DNA of 64,000 bases from Bradymonas sp963697525 (GCA_963697525.1 OY969087.1:2914001-2978000); one strand, 5' to 3'; positions 35,296-43,997 are shown, counted from the stretch's first letter. Made by a program: numbers and translations. Notes: generated by a model not told the origin, from the letters alone.

Positions 35296-36195
35296 TCACC
35301 ACAATTGGATGACGCCGGGATCTTTTTTCTTCTTCTTCTTTTTCTTCTTGTGATGCGACGAATGGTGCGACGTGTGGTGGCGGCGATGATGATGGCGCCG
35401 CCGGCGATGATGGTGGCTCGTTTTCTTCGTCTTGGCGTTGGCCGCCGCCACCGGGTCGTCGAACGTCTCTTTGAGCACCAGCACCTGGGAGTCCAGGCCG
35501 AGCTTGACGTCGTAGGTGGGGTCGGCGGGCTTCATCACAAACGACGCATCGTCGTCGTCGCCGGGTTTGGGCACGTATTTGGGCGTGTGAATGCTGACCT
35601 TGACGGTGTCCTCGGGCACGGCCTCGAAGCTGAAGTGGGCCCGGCCCTCGGCGTCGGTGCGCGCGACCTCCTTGCCTTTGTACATCACCGGTAGATCATG
35701 ACATTTGGAGGCGTCCAGATATTTCCCGCACGTGACCTCCAGCCACATCAGGTAGCTCTTGCGCGCCGAGCGCACCGTCGCCTGCAGAGACACCGGCACC
35801 GGGGTGATCTTGCCCTTGAGCGACTTGGTGCGCTTGAGGGTCTCGGTGTGGGTGACGTCATCGGGCAGGATGTACTGGTCCATCTCGCCGAGGCCGATTT
35901 GGACCTTCTTGCCCTCCTGGTCGGTCAAAAAGGCTTTGAACTCGCCGTCGGCGTCGGTGTAGCCGACCGTTTTGCCGTCGAGGACCACCGGCGCCTTGGG
36001 CACGGGATTTTCGTCCTCGTCGGTCACGGACACCTCCAGCTTGAATTGATAGAGCTTCGGGCCGGTATTTTGCTGCTGGTCGCCACACGCCGGCAGCGCC
36101 ATGGCCGCCAGCAGTGCCGCCACCAACCCGGCGCGAAGTGCGCCGGAGGGCCGCCGGGAAGCGGTGGAGGGCTGCGAGGTCGATTGGGTCATCAT
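35296..36195 (-). CDS. Lipoprotein with His/Arg/Lys-rich C-terminal tail
   Basis: A 299-residue lipoprotein (lipobox AMALPAC) with Ig/carboxypeptidase-like beta domains: EDENPVPKAPVVLDGKTVGY and RTDAEGRAHFSFEAVP. The end is a striking low-complexity tail of His, Arg and Lys runs (SHHHRRRRHHHRRHHTS, then nine Lys), closing with DPGVIQLW. The start (MMTQST) is chosen because AGGAG lies six bases before it, whereas an upstream ATG abuts the AGGAG. The tail could bind metal, polyanions or nucleic acid outside the cell. No family was recognised for the tail. Confidence 0.8.
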   Translation of the reverse strand: MMTQSTSQPSTASRRPSGALRAGLVAALLAAMALPACGDQQQNTGPKLYQFKLEVSVTDEDENPVPKAPVVLDGKTVGYTDADGEFKAFLTDQEGKKVQIGLGEMDQYILPDDVTHTETLKRTKSLKGKITPVPVSLQATVRSARKSYLMWLEVTCGKYLDASKCHDLPVMYKGKEVARTDAEGRAHFSFEAVPEDTVKVSIHTPKYVPKPGDDDDASFVMKPADPTYDVKLGLDSQVLVLKETFDDPVAAANAKTKKTSHHHRRRRHHHRRHHTSHHSSHHKKKKKKKKKDPGVIQLW

Positions 36196-36316
36196 GTTCA
36201 TCTCCTGCGTCGCGTGCGCGTCCTCGAATACATCAGGTGGGCGGGCCAACTCTGCTGTCAACGCGCCACGCGGCGTTTGGATCTAACTATCTGGCACACG
36301 TGCCGAGCCTGGGGGA

Positions 36317-38401
36317 CTACTTCTTGTCCTTGGCTGCGTCGTCGGTCTTAGACGGCTGGTGCACGGTCTTGACCTCGGGGTTGCTGCTCGAATTGAAGAA
36401 GTCGATGGCGTTGGCGTGATAATCGAGGGAGTACAGCCGTTTGTACGGGAATTTGGCGTCTCCCACCGAGCCCTTGTCGATGGCGTCGGCGATGCGCTTG
36501 CGCAGCTCGTCGACGTAGGTGGTCACGACCTTCTGGGAGTACAGCTCGTCGAGCAATTTCTGCTCCTCGTCGGTGGGCTTGCCGCCGTTGAGGCGAATGG
36601 CCAGGGTGACCTTCTGGAGCGCCTCGGTATATTCGTCGAGGCGGTCCTGGCGCGAGGCGAGCTTCTTGGCGCTGGCGATATGTTGGCGCGCGGCGTCGAG
36701 CTTGGCCGCGGCGGCAGCGACGGCGGCCTTGCCGGTGGGCAGCTTGTCGGCGTCGTCGGACGTCTCGGCGCCTTTGGGCGGATTCTTCTGGTAGCTGGTC
36801 ACGATCTTGAGGCGCGGGTCCTGCTGGACCTCGCCGGGGGCGCCCGCCGCGGCCTTGGGGGCGCTGTCGGCGCCGGCGGCGCCCTTGTCAGCCGCGCCGG
36901 CCTTGTCGCCCGGTTGAGCGCTCGCAGCCTGCTGGGCGGCGGGAGGCTGGTTGGCCACTTGCTGCTGGTGGGCCAGGGCCGCCGCGTTGCGCGCCTGCTG
37001 CCGGTTCCAGTACATGTAGCCGGCAAAGCCGCCGAGCAGAAGTATGGCGATGGCAGCGACGATCTTGATGTCCAGCTCGGCCAGATTCAGCCCGCCCAGC
37101 GAAAACCCGCCCCCGGACAGGCCCGCGGCGAACTCCGCGGCAGTCTGCGGGCGCAGGCCGGGGTCGCCGGACATGGCGCTGCGCAATTTGCCGGCGAGCT
37201 TCTGGTCCTCCATATTGGCCAGCATTTCGGTGTGGAAGGGCAGGCCGGTCAGCGCCGCCGCGGCCACCGCCGCCAGGCTGTACACGTCGGTCGCCGGCGA
37301 CAGGATCTGCTCCTGCGAGGGGCGCTTGAGCTCGGGGGCGCCGAACTCGCCGAGGTCGCCGCGGCGCTCGAAGCTGAGCAGGTCGAAGGGCTCGAGGACC
37401 ACCGAGTTGTCCTCCTGGATCCACACCGCGTCGGGGGTCAGGTTGGCGTAGACCAGCCCGGCGGAGTGGATCAGGTCGAGGACCTCGGCGATCTGGCCCG
37501 CCCAGGTGGCCACATTTTCGGGATCCTGGGCACCGTGCTGCTGGAGCACGGCCGACAGCCGGTAGCCCTCGGGGCGCTGCAGGTCCGCCCACAGGCCGGT
37601 CTGGGTGGCGACCACGCCGTTGAGCTTGACCAGCCGGGGATGGTCGAGCGCGTCGATCTGGGCGATGCGCTGGCGCATCTCGGCGGGCATCTGGGTGGCG
37701 TCACCCGCCCACACCTGGCGCAGCACCACCTGGCGACCCAGGGGGTTCTGCGCGAAGATCAGGGTGACCTCACCCTGCTGGATGGCCTCCGGGCCGAATT
37801 GATAGCTCTGGTGCAGCAGTTGGTCACCGGCGACATTGCCCTGCGACGGGGGCATGCCCGCTGGCGGGGCGCCGCCCGGTCCTCCGGGGGCGCCTTGCAG
37901 CGCGTCGATATGCACGAAGGCGGTCTTGCCCTCGTAGCCCGCCGACTGGGAGTCGGGGGCGAACTCGGCGCCCTGCTGGACGAAGTCGTTGATGTTGATG
38001 AAGTCGGTCTTGCCCTCATAGCCCGACTCGGCGCCGCCGCCCGGCGAGAACACCTGCTGTTGGCCGGCCGGGCCCTGAGCGGCCGGGCCCGGGGAGGCGC
38101 CGCCGACCGACAGAGCCTCGCGGTGGGGCGCGGTGCTCTCGTCGACGCCGCCGCCCAGTGAGTTGAGATCGACCATCTGGGTGGCCGCGTCGGCGAAGTC
38201 GTCGGCCTCGCCATGCGACGCCGGTGGGGTGTTGCGCCCACCGCCGCCCGGGCTCTGGAACTGATCGACGTTGACCATCAGAGTCTTTTCATCCTCATCA
38301 AAGTCGTCGTCGCCAAACGGCGCCTGGCTATCCTGCTGCTGGCGCTGTTTATTGCGGTCGATCAGGCTTCGTCGTGCCTGTTTGAATCTATCGTCGGACA
38401 T
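36317..38401 (-). CDS. Membrane-anchored pseudokinase with four Thr motifs
   Basis: A 694-residue protein. Residues 1-190 are low-complexity but contain four similar Thr-centred motifs: EKTLMVNVD (Thr 40), ATQMVDLN (Thr 74), GKTDFININ (Thr 132) and GKTAFVHID (Thr 160). Residues about 200-430 have a Ser/Thr-kinase fold with APE (GAPELKR) and DVYSL, but the catalytic parts are lost: Arg in place of the VAIK Lys, YANLTPDA in place of HRDLKPxN, and no DFG. One membrane segment (446-465) is followed by a long Ala-rich linker and a helical C-terminal domain. It lies 85 bp downstream of a CpaF-like ATPase, probably co-transcribed. Confidence 0.85.
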   Translation of the reverse strand: MSDDRFKQARRSLIDRNKQRQQQDSQAPFGDDDFDEDEKTLMVNVDQFQSPGGGGRNTPPASHGEADDFADAATQMVDLNSLGGGVDESTAPHREALSVGGASPGPAAQGPAGQQQVFSPGGGAESGYEGKTDFININDFVQQGAEFAPDSQSAGYEGKTAFVHIDALQGAPGGPGGAPPAGMPPSQGNVAGDQLLHQSYQFGPEAIQQGEVTLIFAQNPLGRQVVLRQVWAGDATQMPAEMRQRIAQIDALDHPRLVKLNGVVATQTGLWADLQRPEGYRLSAVLQQHGAQDPENVATWAGQIAEVLDLIHSAGLVYANLTPDAVWIQEDNSVVLEPFDLLSFERRGDLGEFGAPELKRPSQEQILSPATDVYSLAAVAAAALTGLPFHTEMLANMEDQKLAGKLRSAMSGDPGLRPQTAAEFAAGLSGGGFSLGGLNLAELDIKIVAAIAILLLGGFAGYMYWNRQQARNAAALAHQQQVANQPPAAQQAASAQPGDKAGAADKGAAGADSAPKAAAGAPGEVQQDPRLKIVTSYQKNPPKGAETSDDADKLPTGKAAVAAAAAKLDAARQHIASAKKLASRQDRLDEYTEALQKVTLAIRLNGGKPTDEEQKLLDELYSQKVVTTYVDELRKRIADAIDKGSVGDAKFPYKRLYSLDYHANAIDFFNSSSNPEVKTVHQPSKTDDAAKDKK

Positions 38402-38486
38402 GAGCTCGTGGGGTTAGCGTCGCATTGGGCGCGCCGGGCAGTCGTGCCGGCGGGGCCGGGGTCAGCTGCGGGCGCGCTGGGCAGCG

Positions 38487-39587
38487 TCAACGTGGCTGAA
38501 ACCAGTTTCGGTCGATGTGGATACCCTGGGCCTCGGCCTCCTCGAGAAACGTCGGCAAATTGCCGCTGGGCTCGAGCTGGCCGATGACCGTGCCGTCGTC
38601 TTCGGTGCCTCGGTGGACGAATTTGAACAGCGGGTGAATTTGGTATTCGCCGTTTTCGGCCAGGTCGAGCACCTCGACGATATGGGTGATCTTGCGCGAG
38701 CCGTCGTTGAACCGGCTGGTCTGCACGATCACCTGCACCGCCGAGGCCACCTGGCTGCGCAGCGCACGCAGGGGCAGCTCCACGCTGGACATCATCGCCA
38801 TGGTCTCCAGGCGGCGCAACGTGTCGTCGGGATAGGTCGCGTGGGTGGTGGTCATGGAACCGCCGTGGCCCGAGGTCATCGCCTGGAGCAACGACAGCGC
38901 CTCGCCGCCGCGAATCTCACCGATGACGATGCGGTCGGGGCGCAGGCGCATCGCCGAGTGGAACAAATCGCCGATGGAGACCTCGCCGCGGCCGCGGGCG
39001 TCGGGCTTGCGCGCCTCCATCATGACCACGTGCGGCTGTTGCATCTGCAGCTCGGTGGAGTCCTCGATGACGATGATGCGGTCGTCGGGGTTGATGAGCA
39101 GCGAGATGCAGTTGAGCAGCGAGGTCTTTCCGCTGCCGGTGCCGCCGGCGACCACCAGGTTGCGCTTCATCTTGACGCAGATGTCGATGAATTCGGAGGC
39201 CGCGGGGGTGACGCTGCCGAATTCGATGAGCTTGTCCATGTTCAGCGAGAACGTGCCAAACCGGCGGATGGCCACGCAGACGCCGTTGCGCGCGCACGGC
39301 GGCAGAACCACGTGGACGCGGCTGCCGTCGGGCAGGCGGGCGTCCATGCGCGGGTTGAGCTCGTTGAGCGTCTTGCCCACGTATTGGGCGATGTTTTTGA
39401 CCCCGCCCATCAGGTCGTCGACGGTGTCGAATTTGGCGTCCGTGTGGCGCAGCTTACCGCTGACCTCGATCCAGATGTCGTCCGGGCCGTTGATCATGAT
39501 CTCGCTGACGGAGCTGTCTTCGAGATACGGCACGATCGGCTTGAAATAGCGCTGGATCGATTGTTCGAAGATCCTCTTCGGAATCAT
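38487..39587 (-). CDS. Second CpaF/TadA-type secretion ATPase
   Basis: A 366-residue ATPase of the type II/IV secretion family, without the FHA domain of the protein encoded at 18858. It has Walker A GGTGSGKTS (148-156), an Asp-box/Walker B region (DRIVIGEIRGGEAL) and the His-box MTTTHATYPDDT. The N-terminal domain (SEIMINGPDDIWIEVSGK) is of CpaF type. No secretin, tadB/tadC or pilin gene sits beside it. The next gene is the pseudokinase, suggesting a dedicated regulatory pairing. The system it powers is unknown. Confidence 0.9.
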   Translation of the reverse strand: MIPKRIFEQSIQRYFKPIVPYLEDSSVSEIMINGPDDIWIEVSGKLRHTDAKFDTVDDLMGGVKNIAQYVGKTLNELNPRMDARLPDGSRVHVVLPPCARNGVCVAIRRFGTFSLNMDKLIEFGSVTPAASEFIDICVKMKRNLVVAGGTGSGKTSLLNCISLLINPDDRIIVIEDSTELQMQQPHVVMMEARKPDARGRGEVSIGDLFHSAMRLRPDRIVIGEIRGGEALSLLQAMTSGHGGSMTTTHATYPDDTLRRLETMAMMSSVELPLRALRSQVASAVQVIVQTSRFNDGSRKITHIVEVLDLAENGEYQIHPLFKFVHRGTEDDGTVIGQLEPSGNLPTFLEEAEAQGIHIDRNWFQPR

Positions 39588-39746
39588 AATAACCGCGTCG
39601 CGGGGGTCCGGTTCTCAGCCCTGGTAGGTAGCCTCGGGCACTATACCGCAGCCCCGTAGGTCACGCAATCAAACGGGTGGGCGCCGGGTGTGATCATCGT
39701 CCGCTGGTAGACTCGCTGTGAGCCCAAGCGGCAATCGAGGTCGATG

Positions 39747-39921
39747 ATGCCCGTGAACGTGGCCGTGCACGTGCACGGCTGTTTGACTGCAAAAATGGTC
39801 GATGGGGCGTAGGTCTGCGAGTCGAGCAGTGTCGAGCGCTCGGAGCGGTGTCGTTTCCGGCGGAAGCCAAGCAGGTGAAACTGCGGTTCACGGCCACGTG
39901 CACGTTCACGTTCACGGGCAC
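39747..39921. repeat. Inverted pair of hexamer-like CGTG/CACG repeats
   Basis: The left arm (about 39750-39778) strings together GTGAAC, GTGGCC and GTGCAC hexamers. The right arm (about 39889-39921) carries the complementary CACGTGCACGTTCACGTTC pattern. The arms are about 110 bp apart, so an imperfect stem could form. Confidence 0.6.
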
Positions 39922-40338
39922 ACGTCGCCCCAGGTTCGATCAATGATCGCCGTCGCAGTAGCTACACGGCCAATCTGGGAGCTTTGAGCGGTTGGCGGCG
40001 CGCGAACGAGCGTATCACCCCCTTTCCCCCACGGTGGCGGGCGCCTTTTTCGGTGCCAGATCCTTCCAGGTCTGGCTTGCCGCAGCGCGTGCGCTGCGGC
40101 GGGACGCCTTTTCGAAAGAGTGACGGCGTCGACTGCGGGCTCAGTCGTCGAAGGCGTCAAACGCCTCCATGTCCAGCAGGGGTTCGCACAGCACCAAGAG
40201 TGTGTGCTCGATGACCATTTTCCATGTCGGTTTGAGCCACATATCGCCGTGGGCGAAGCTGCTCGCTTCGATGCTCGACAGCCCGCGTCGAGCGCGCGTT
40301 GTTCGAAAGCGCCAGAACGCCCAGCTTTAGAAGCGTGG

Positions 40339-40440
40339 CCGGATGCCGGGACCGGAGCCGGAGCCGGGGCCGGATGCCGGAGCCGGGACCGGAGCCGGAG
40401 CCGTGGCCGGATGCCGGAGCCGGATGCCGGAGCCGGCCGT
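40339..40440. repeat. GC-rich short-unit repeat (CCGGAGCC / CCGGATGCC)
   Basis: About 100 bp built from interleaved CCGGAGCC, GGGACC and CCGGATGCC units. Simple-sequence expansion is the likeliest origin. No function is visible. Confidence 0.75.
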
Positions 40441-40728
40441 CGGCTCGGCGCGCTGCGCGCGCCTCGCGCGGAGGGAGGGAGAAAAGCCGATTCTGGCTAG
40501 CCTCCGATCTAGGCGTCCCGCAGGACAAGCCACGCGGGGGCGCTAACTGCGAAAAAGATCTGAGGCCCAATCGCAGAGCGAACTTGGGCGTCGCCGGGCA
40601 CGCGCCCGGTTCTTCGTTGTTCGGCCGCGGTGGCTGTGATAATCGCAAGCGGGAATGCAATGGCAGCCTCGTGGCGTTATCTTGCGGAGGCTGTGTCCGT
40701 CGCCCTCTCGACAACCCGTCGACGACCG

Positions 40729-41442
40729 ATGATTCGCGCGATCGAAAAACTTTTTCCCGCCCTGGTGGTGTTCACCGCGCTGGCGTTTGCCTCGGCGCTG
40801 TATCTGATCTTCTTCTATGCTCCGGTCGAGGTGACCATGGGCATCGTCCAGAAGATCTTTTACGTGCACGTGCCCGCCGCCATGGTCATGTATGCAGGCT
40901 TTACGATCACCTCGGTGGCCAGCCTGCTGTATCTGCTCAAGCCCAACCGGGTGTGGGATATGGCGGCGCTCAGCGGGGTGGAGGTCGGCCTGCTCTTTTG
41001 CGTCTACGTGCTCATCTCCGGGCCGATCTGGGCTTATAAGGCCTGGGGCGTGGCCTGGACGTGGGACCCGCAACTGACCGCGACCTTCGTGCTGTTTTTG
41101 CTCTACGGCGGCTATGGCTTGCTGCGCGCCTTCTCCGGTCAGAGCGAGCAGGTGCGCAAGATCGCGGCGGTGCTCGCGGTCATCGCGTTCGTGGACATCC
41201 CCGTCATTCACTACGCCGTGCAGAAGTGGGGCGGGTTGCATCCGGTGGTCGAGCGGCAGGGCGGCGGCGGACTGGCCCCGCCGATGAAGGTGGCGTTCTC
41301 GGTGGCGATGCTCGCCTTTTTGGGCCTCTTCGTCATCTTGCTGTGGCTGCGGCTGCGAGTGCGCATGACCGAGCGCAAGCTCGACCAGCTCTACCTCGAC
41401 GTCGAGGACGCCGCCCACGTGTTGGGCGCGCCCACCAACTGA
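40729..41442 (+). CDS. ccmC: Heme transport protein CcmC
   Basis: A 237-residue six-segment membrane protein. It has the tryptophan-rich WWD motif (WGVAWTWDPQLT) and the two conserved periplasmic His (KIFYVHVPAA, VIHYAVQKW), which together load heme onto CcmE. The start MIRAIEKLF is chosen over an upstream ATG at 40630 because the extra 33 residues are unlike the family. It is followed by a ccmD-like gene and is about 7 kb from the rest of the ccm genes, on the other strand. Confidence 0.93.
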   Translation: MIRAIEKLFPALVVFTALAFASALYLIFFYAPVEVTMGIVQKIFYVHVPAAMVMYAGFTITSVASLLYLLKPNRVWDMAALSGVEVGLLFCVYVLISGPIWAYKAWGVAWTWDPQLTATFVLFLLYGGYGLLRAFSGQSEQVRKIAAVLAVIAFVDIPVIHYAVQKWGGLHPVVERQGGGGLAPPMKVAFSVAMLAFLGLFVILLWLRLRVRMTERKLDQLYLDVEDAAHVLGAPTN

Positions 41443-41486
41443 TCCGATCCGGTCTGCTCTCTGATGTGGACGAGGACTCGAGACCG

Positions 41487-41759
41487 ATGAAGTATATCGT
41501 ATCGCTACAAACCTTCGCGCTGGCCCTGTTGTTCGCGGCGAGCGCCTTCGCCCAACAAGGCCAGGCGGCCACGCGCTCGCTGGCCGGCCAGGAGACGTCG
41601 CTTCCCGGCGGCACGCTGGCCCTCATCGCCTATTTCGTGCTGTGGGTGCTCATCTTCGGGCTCATCGTCGTGACCATGCGCCGCCAGCGCAAGGTCGACC
41701 GCGAGATCGACGAGCTCGAGCGCCGCATGGACGAGGTCTTCGAAAACGTCGGCGACTGA
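41487..41759 (+). CDS. ccmD: CcmD-family small membrane protein
   Basis: A 90-residue protein with a signal peptide (FALALLFAASAFAQ), a short periplasmic stretch, one membrane segment (LALIAYFVLWVLIFGLIVV) and a cytoplasmic basic-acidic coiled tail (RRQRKVDREIDELERRMDE). This is the layout of CcmD proteins, although E. coli CcmD lacks the signal peptide. It begins 44 bp after ccmC. CcmD helps release heme-loaded CcmE from the CcmABC complex. Confidence 0.75.
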   Translation: MKYIVSLQTFALALLFAASAFAQQGQAATRSLAGQETSLPGGTLALIAYFVLWVLIFGLIVVTMRRQRKVDREIDELERRMDEVFENVGD

Positions 41760-41781
41760 CCCGCAGAGCTGCCCCTGACTG

Positions 41782-41829
41782 GATCACTCAATCACTCGAT
41801 CACCCAATCACTCGATCACTCGATCGCTC
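41782..41829. repeat. 8-bp tandem array (GATCACTC), six units
   Basis: Six octamer units with few substitutions (GATCACTC, AATCACTC, GATCACCC, AATCACTC, GATCACTC, GATCGCTC) lie between the ccmD-like gene and the small membrane-protein gene. They match the array at 12953-12992. Confidence 0.85.
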
Positions 41830-41843
41830 CATAAGGTGTCCAC

Positions 41844-42026
41844 ATGACCAGTGCCCATATCTTCTACATCCCCATCGTGTTGTTCATCGGAATGTTCGCC
41901 GGCTTCTTCATGGGCCGACGCGCCGCGGAGAACGAGGCGCAGGACTTGCGCAAGCGTCGCGAGCGCCGTCAGGCGCTGCGCGAGAAGCAAGAGGAGCTGA
42001 CCGATCGCAGCGAGGACGCCGCCTAG
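41844..42026 (+). CDS. 60-residue single-pass membrane protein
   Basis: A small protein with an N-terminal membrane segment (HIFYIPIVLFIGMFAGFFMG) followed by a highly charged helical tail rich in Arg and Glu. No family was recognised. AAGGTG lies seven bases before the ATG. It is 84 bp after the ccmD-like gene and may share its function, since small anchored helices are common in cytochrome maturation. It converges with obg, only 9 bp apart. Confidence 0.7.
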   Translation: MTSAHIFYIPIVLFIGMFAGFFMGRRAAENEAQDLRKRRERRQALREKQEELTDRSEDAA

Positions 42027-42035
42027 CGCTGCTCG

Positions 42036-43088
42036 TTACTGCTCCCACCACTCCCCGGCGGGGCTGTCGAAGCCGCCTTCCTTGACGGCGTGGCCGAGCA
42101 TCTTGGTGAACGCGTCCATACGTTGGCGCGTCGCCGCCGAGATGGCCACAAACGGCAGCCCCAGTTCATCCTCGAAGTAGGCGCGTAGCTCCTCGGCGCG
42201 CTCGGCGACGTAGGGCAGGTCGATCTTGTTGAGACAGACCAGCTCCGGGCGCTCGAGCAGCTCGGAGTTGTACTTGGCCAACTCGCGGCGAAGCACCTCG
42301 AAATCGGCGATGGGATCGCGCCCGGACGCCTCCGCCTCGGCCTCCGGCAGCACCTCGAGCACGTGCACGATGACGTTGGTGCGCTCGATATGCTTCAAGA
42401 ATTGGATGCCCAGGCCCTTGCCCTCGTGGGCCCCCTCGATGATGCCGGGGATGTCCGCGATGGTGAATTCGTCCATCGGCGTCCACTGGACCACCCCCAG
42501 GTTGGGCGTGAGCGTGGTAAACGGGTAGGCGCCGACCTTGGGGCGCGCGCTGGACACCGTCGAGATGATCGTCGACTTGCCCACCGACGGATAGCCCACC
42601 AGGCCGACGTCGGCGATGAGCTTGAGCTCCAGGCGCAGCATGCGTGATTCGCCGTCGAAGCCGGACGTCGAGCGGCGCGGCGCGCGGTTGGTCGACGACT
42701 TGAACCGGGCGTTGCCCCGGCCGCCGTCGCCGCCGTGGGCGACCGTAAAGCGCTGGCCTTCCTCGATCAGATCGACCAACAACTCGCCGGTCTCGTCGTC
42801 GTAGATCAGCGTGCCTTCGGGGACCTCCACGACGCGATCGTCGCCGTTGGCGCCGGTGCGGTTTGCGCCCTCACCGGGCCGGCCGTTGCCGGCCTTGAGG
42901 CGCCGCTGGTGGCGAAAGTCGCTCAGCGTATGCTGGTTGGTCGAGGCGACCAGGATGACGTCGCCGCCCTTGCCGCCGTCGCCGCCGTCGGGCCCGCCGC
43001 GGGGCACGTATTTCTCGCGGCGAAAGGACGTGATCCCGTCACCGCCGCGGCCGGCGGCGACCTCGATTTTTGCTTCGTCTACGAACAT
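42036..43088 (-). CDS. obg: Obg GTPase (CgtA)
   Basis: A 350-residue ribosome-associated GTPase. The Gly-rich Obg fold covers residues 1-160 (GRGGDGITSFRREKYVPRGG, GANGDDRVVEVPEGT). The G domain has G1 GYPSVGKST, G3 DIPGIIEGA and G4-type NKIDLPYV. It takes part in large-subunit assembly and growth control. The start MFVDEAKIEV matches the family. It follows rplU and rpmA, the usual bacterial order, with a hairpin in the gap before it. Confidence 0.95.
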   Translation of the reverse strand: MFVDEAKIEVAAGRGGDGITSFRREKYVPRGGPDGGDGGKGGDVILVASTNQHTLSDFRHQRRLKAGNGRPGEGANRTGANGDDRVVEVPEGTLIYDDETGELLVDLIEEGQRFTVAHGGDGGRGNARFKSSTNRAPRRSTSGFDGESRMLRLELKLIADVGLVGYPSVGKSTIISTVSSARPKVGAYPFTTLTPNLGVVQWTPMDEFTIADIPGIIEGAHEGKGLGIQFLKHIERTNVIVHVLEVLPEAEAEASGRDPIADFEVLRRELAKYNSELLERPELVCLNKIDLPYVAERAEELRAYFEDELGLPFVAISAATRQRMDAFTKMLGHAVKEGGFDSPAGEWWEQ

Positions 43089-43106
43089 GGTGGGTCCAAA
43101 ATAGCA

Positions 43107-43143
43107 ACGCCCCTGAACCACCACACACGTGGAACAGGGGCGT
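43107..43143 (-). terminator. Hairpin between rpmA and obg
   Basis: Arms ACGCCCCTG and CAGGGGCGT pair perfectly over 9 bp around a 19-nt loop that has its own CCAC/GTGG stem. On the minus strand the tail TGCTATTTT is a weak T tract, so this may be a partial terminator that lowers obg relative to the ribosomal protein genes. Confidence 0.45.
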
Positions 43144-43167
43144 CAGATTCTTAGCGGCCCGCGAGCC

Positions 43168-43443
43168 TTATTCGGCAGCGGCCTGCTCGTCGACCGGGAT
43201 CACCGAGATGACCTTGCGGCCGCCGGCGACGTTACGGAAGTGCACGTGGCCGTCTTTCTTGGCGAAGATCGTGTAGTCCTTGCCCAGGCCGACGTTGAGC
43301 CCGGGGTGGAACTTGGTGCCCAGCTGGCGCACGATGATGCCGCCGGCTTTGACGAACTCACCGCCGTAAGCTTTGACGCCGCGATACTGTGGATTGGAGT
43401 CGCGGCCGTTACGAGTACTACCCTGTCCCTTCTTATGAGCCAT
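43168..43443 (-). CDS. rpmA: 50S ribosomal protein L27
   Basis: A 91-residue basic protein with the L27 start MAHKKGQGSTRNGRDSN and core KFHPGLNVGLGKDYTIFA. L27 sits near the peptidyl-transferase centre. The N-terminus lacks the cleaved leader found in Firmicutes, which fits a proteobacterial relative. It lies 55 bp after rplU. Confidence 0.97.
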   Translation of the reverse strand: MAHKKGQGSTRNGRDSNPQYRGVKAYGGEFVKAGGIIVRQLGTKFHPGLNVGLGKDYTIFAKKDGHVHFRNVAGGRKVISVIPVDEQAAAE

Positions 43444-43498
43444 TGCAACGCTCCGTGGATGCTCGAGATTGAGTCAATATGCCTTCGACGCTCGTCGA

Positions 43499-43816
43499 TC
43501 AGCCGGCGGTGACGTCGGTGATGCGAACGCGGGTGTACGGCTGACGATGGCCGCGCTTTTTGCGGAATTTCTTGCGGCGCTTTTTCTTGAAGATGATCTG
43601 CTTTTTGCCGCGACCGTGCTCGACGATCTGGGCGGTGACGCTGGCGCCATCGACGACGGGCTGGCCCACCGACAGATCTTCGCCGTCACCGACGGCGAGC
43701 ACCTGGTCGAATGTAACCTCGGCGCCGACTTCGGCATCCCCGAGCTTCTCGACGTTGAATTCGTCCCCGGGCTGGACCCGGTATTGTTTACCGCCGGTTT
43801 TGATGACTGCGTACAT
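43499..43816 (-). CDS. rplU: 50S ribosomal protein L21
   Basis: A 105-residue protein with the L21 pattern MYAVIKTGGKQYRVQPGDEF and a basic C-terminal half (KKQIIFKKKRRKKFRKKRGH). Length is normal. AGGAG lies eight bases before the start. It heads the rplU-rpmA-obg run. Confidence 0.97.
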   Translation of the reverse strand: MYAVIKTGGKQYRVQPGDEFNVEKLGDAEVGAEVTFDQVLAVGDGEDLSVGQPVVDGASVTAQIVEHGRGKKQIIFKKKRRKKFRKKRGHRQPYTRVRITDVTAG

Positions 43817-43997
43817 GGCTGAGCTCCTGAAATAATCTATCGCAATCGTTGGGGGCCGCGGGTCCGGTCGATGACCGACTGACCAACAGTGGCAGCCCGC
43901 CGCAAATTTCTAGCTTCATACGAGCCCCGCGGCACGCGCGAGGACCGGGCTGAAGGACGCCAGACCCTACACGAGGTCATACGAGGCGTCAAGAGCA

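Larger units (their letters stand above)
39588..40728. other. Repeat-rich intergenic region without a supported gene
   Basis: About 1.1 kb between the divergent CpaF-type ATPase gene and ccmC. Several short open frames exist, but they are made of repeats (hexamer-like units at 39747-39921 and 40339-40440) and lack ribosome sites or family resemblance. The ccmC promoter should lie at its right end. Confidence 0.6.
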
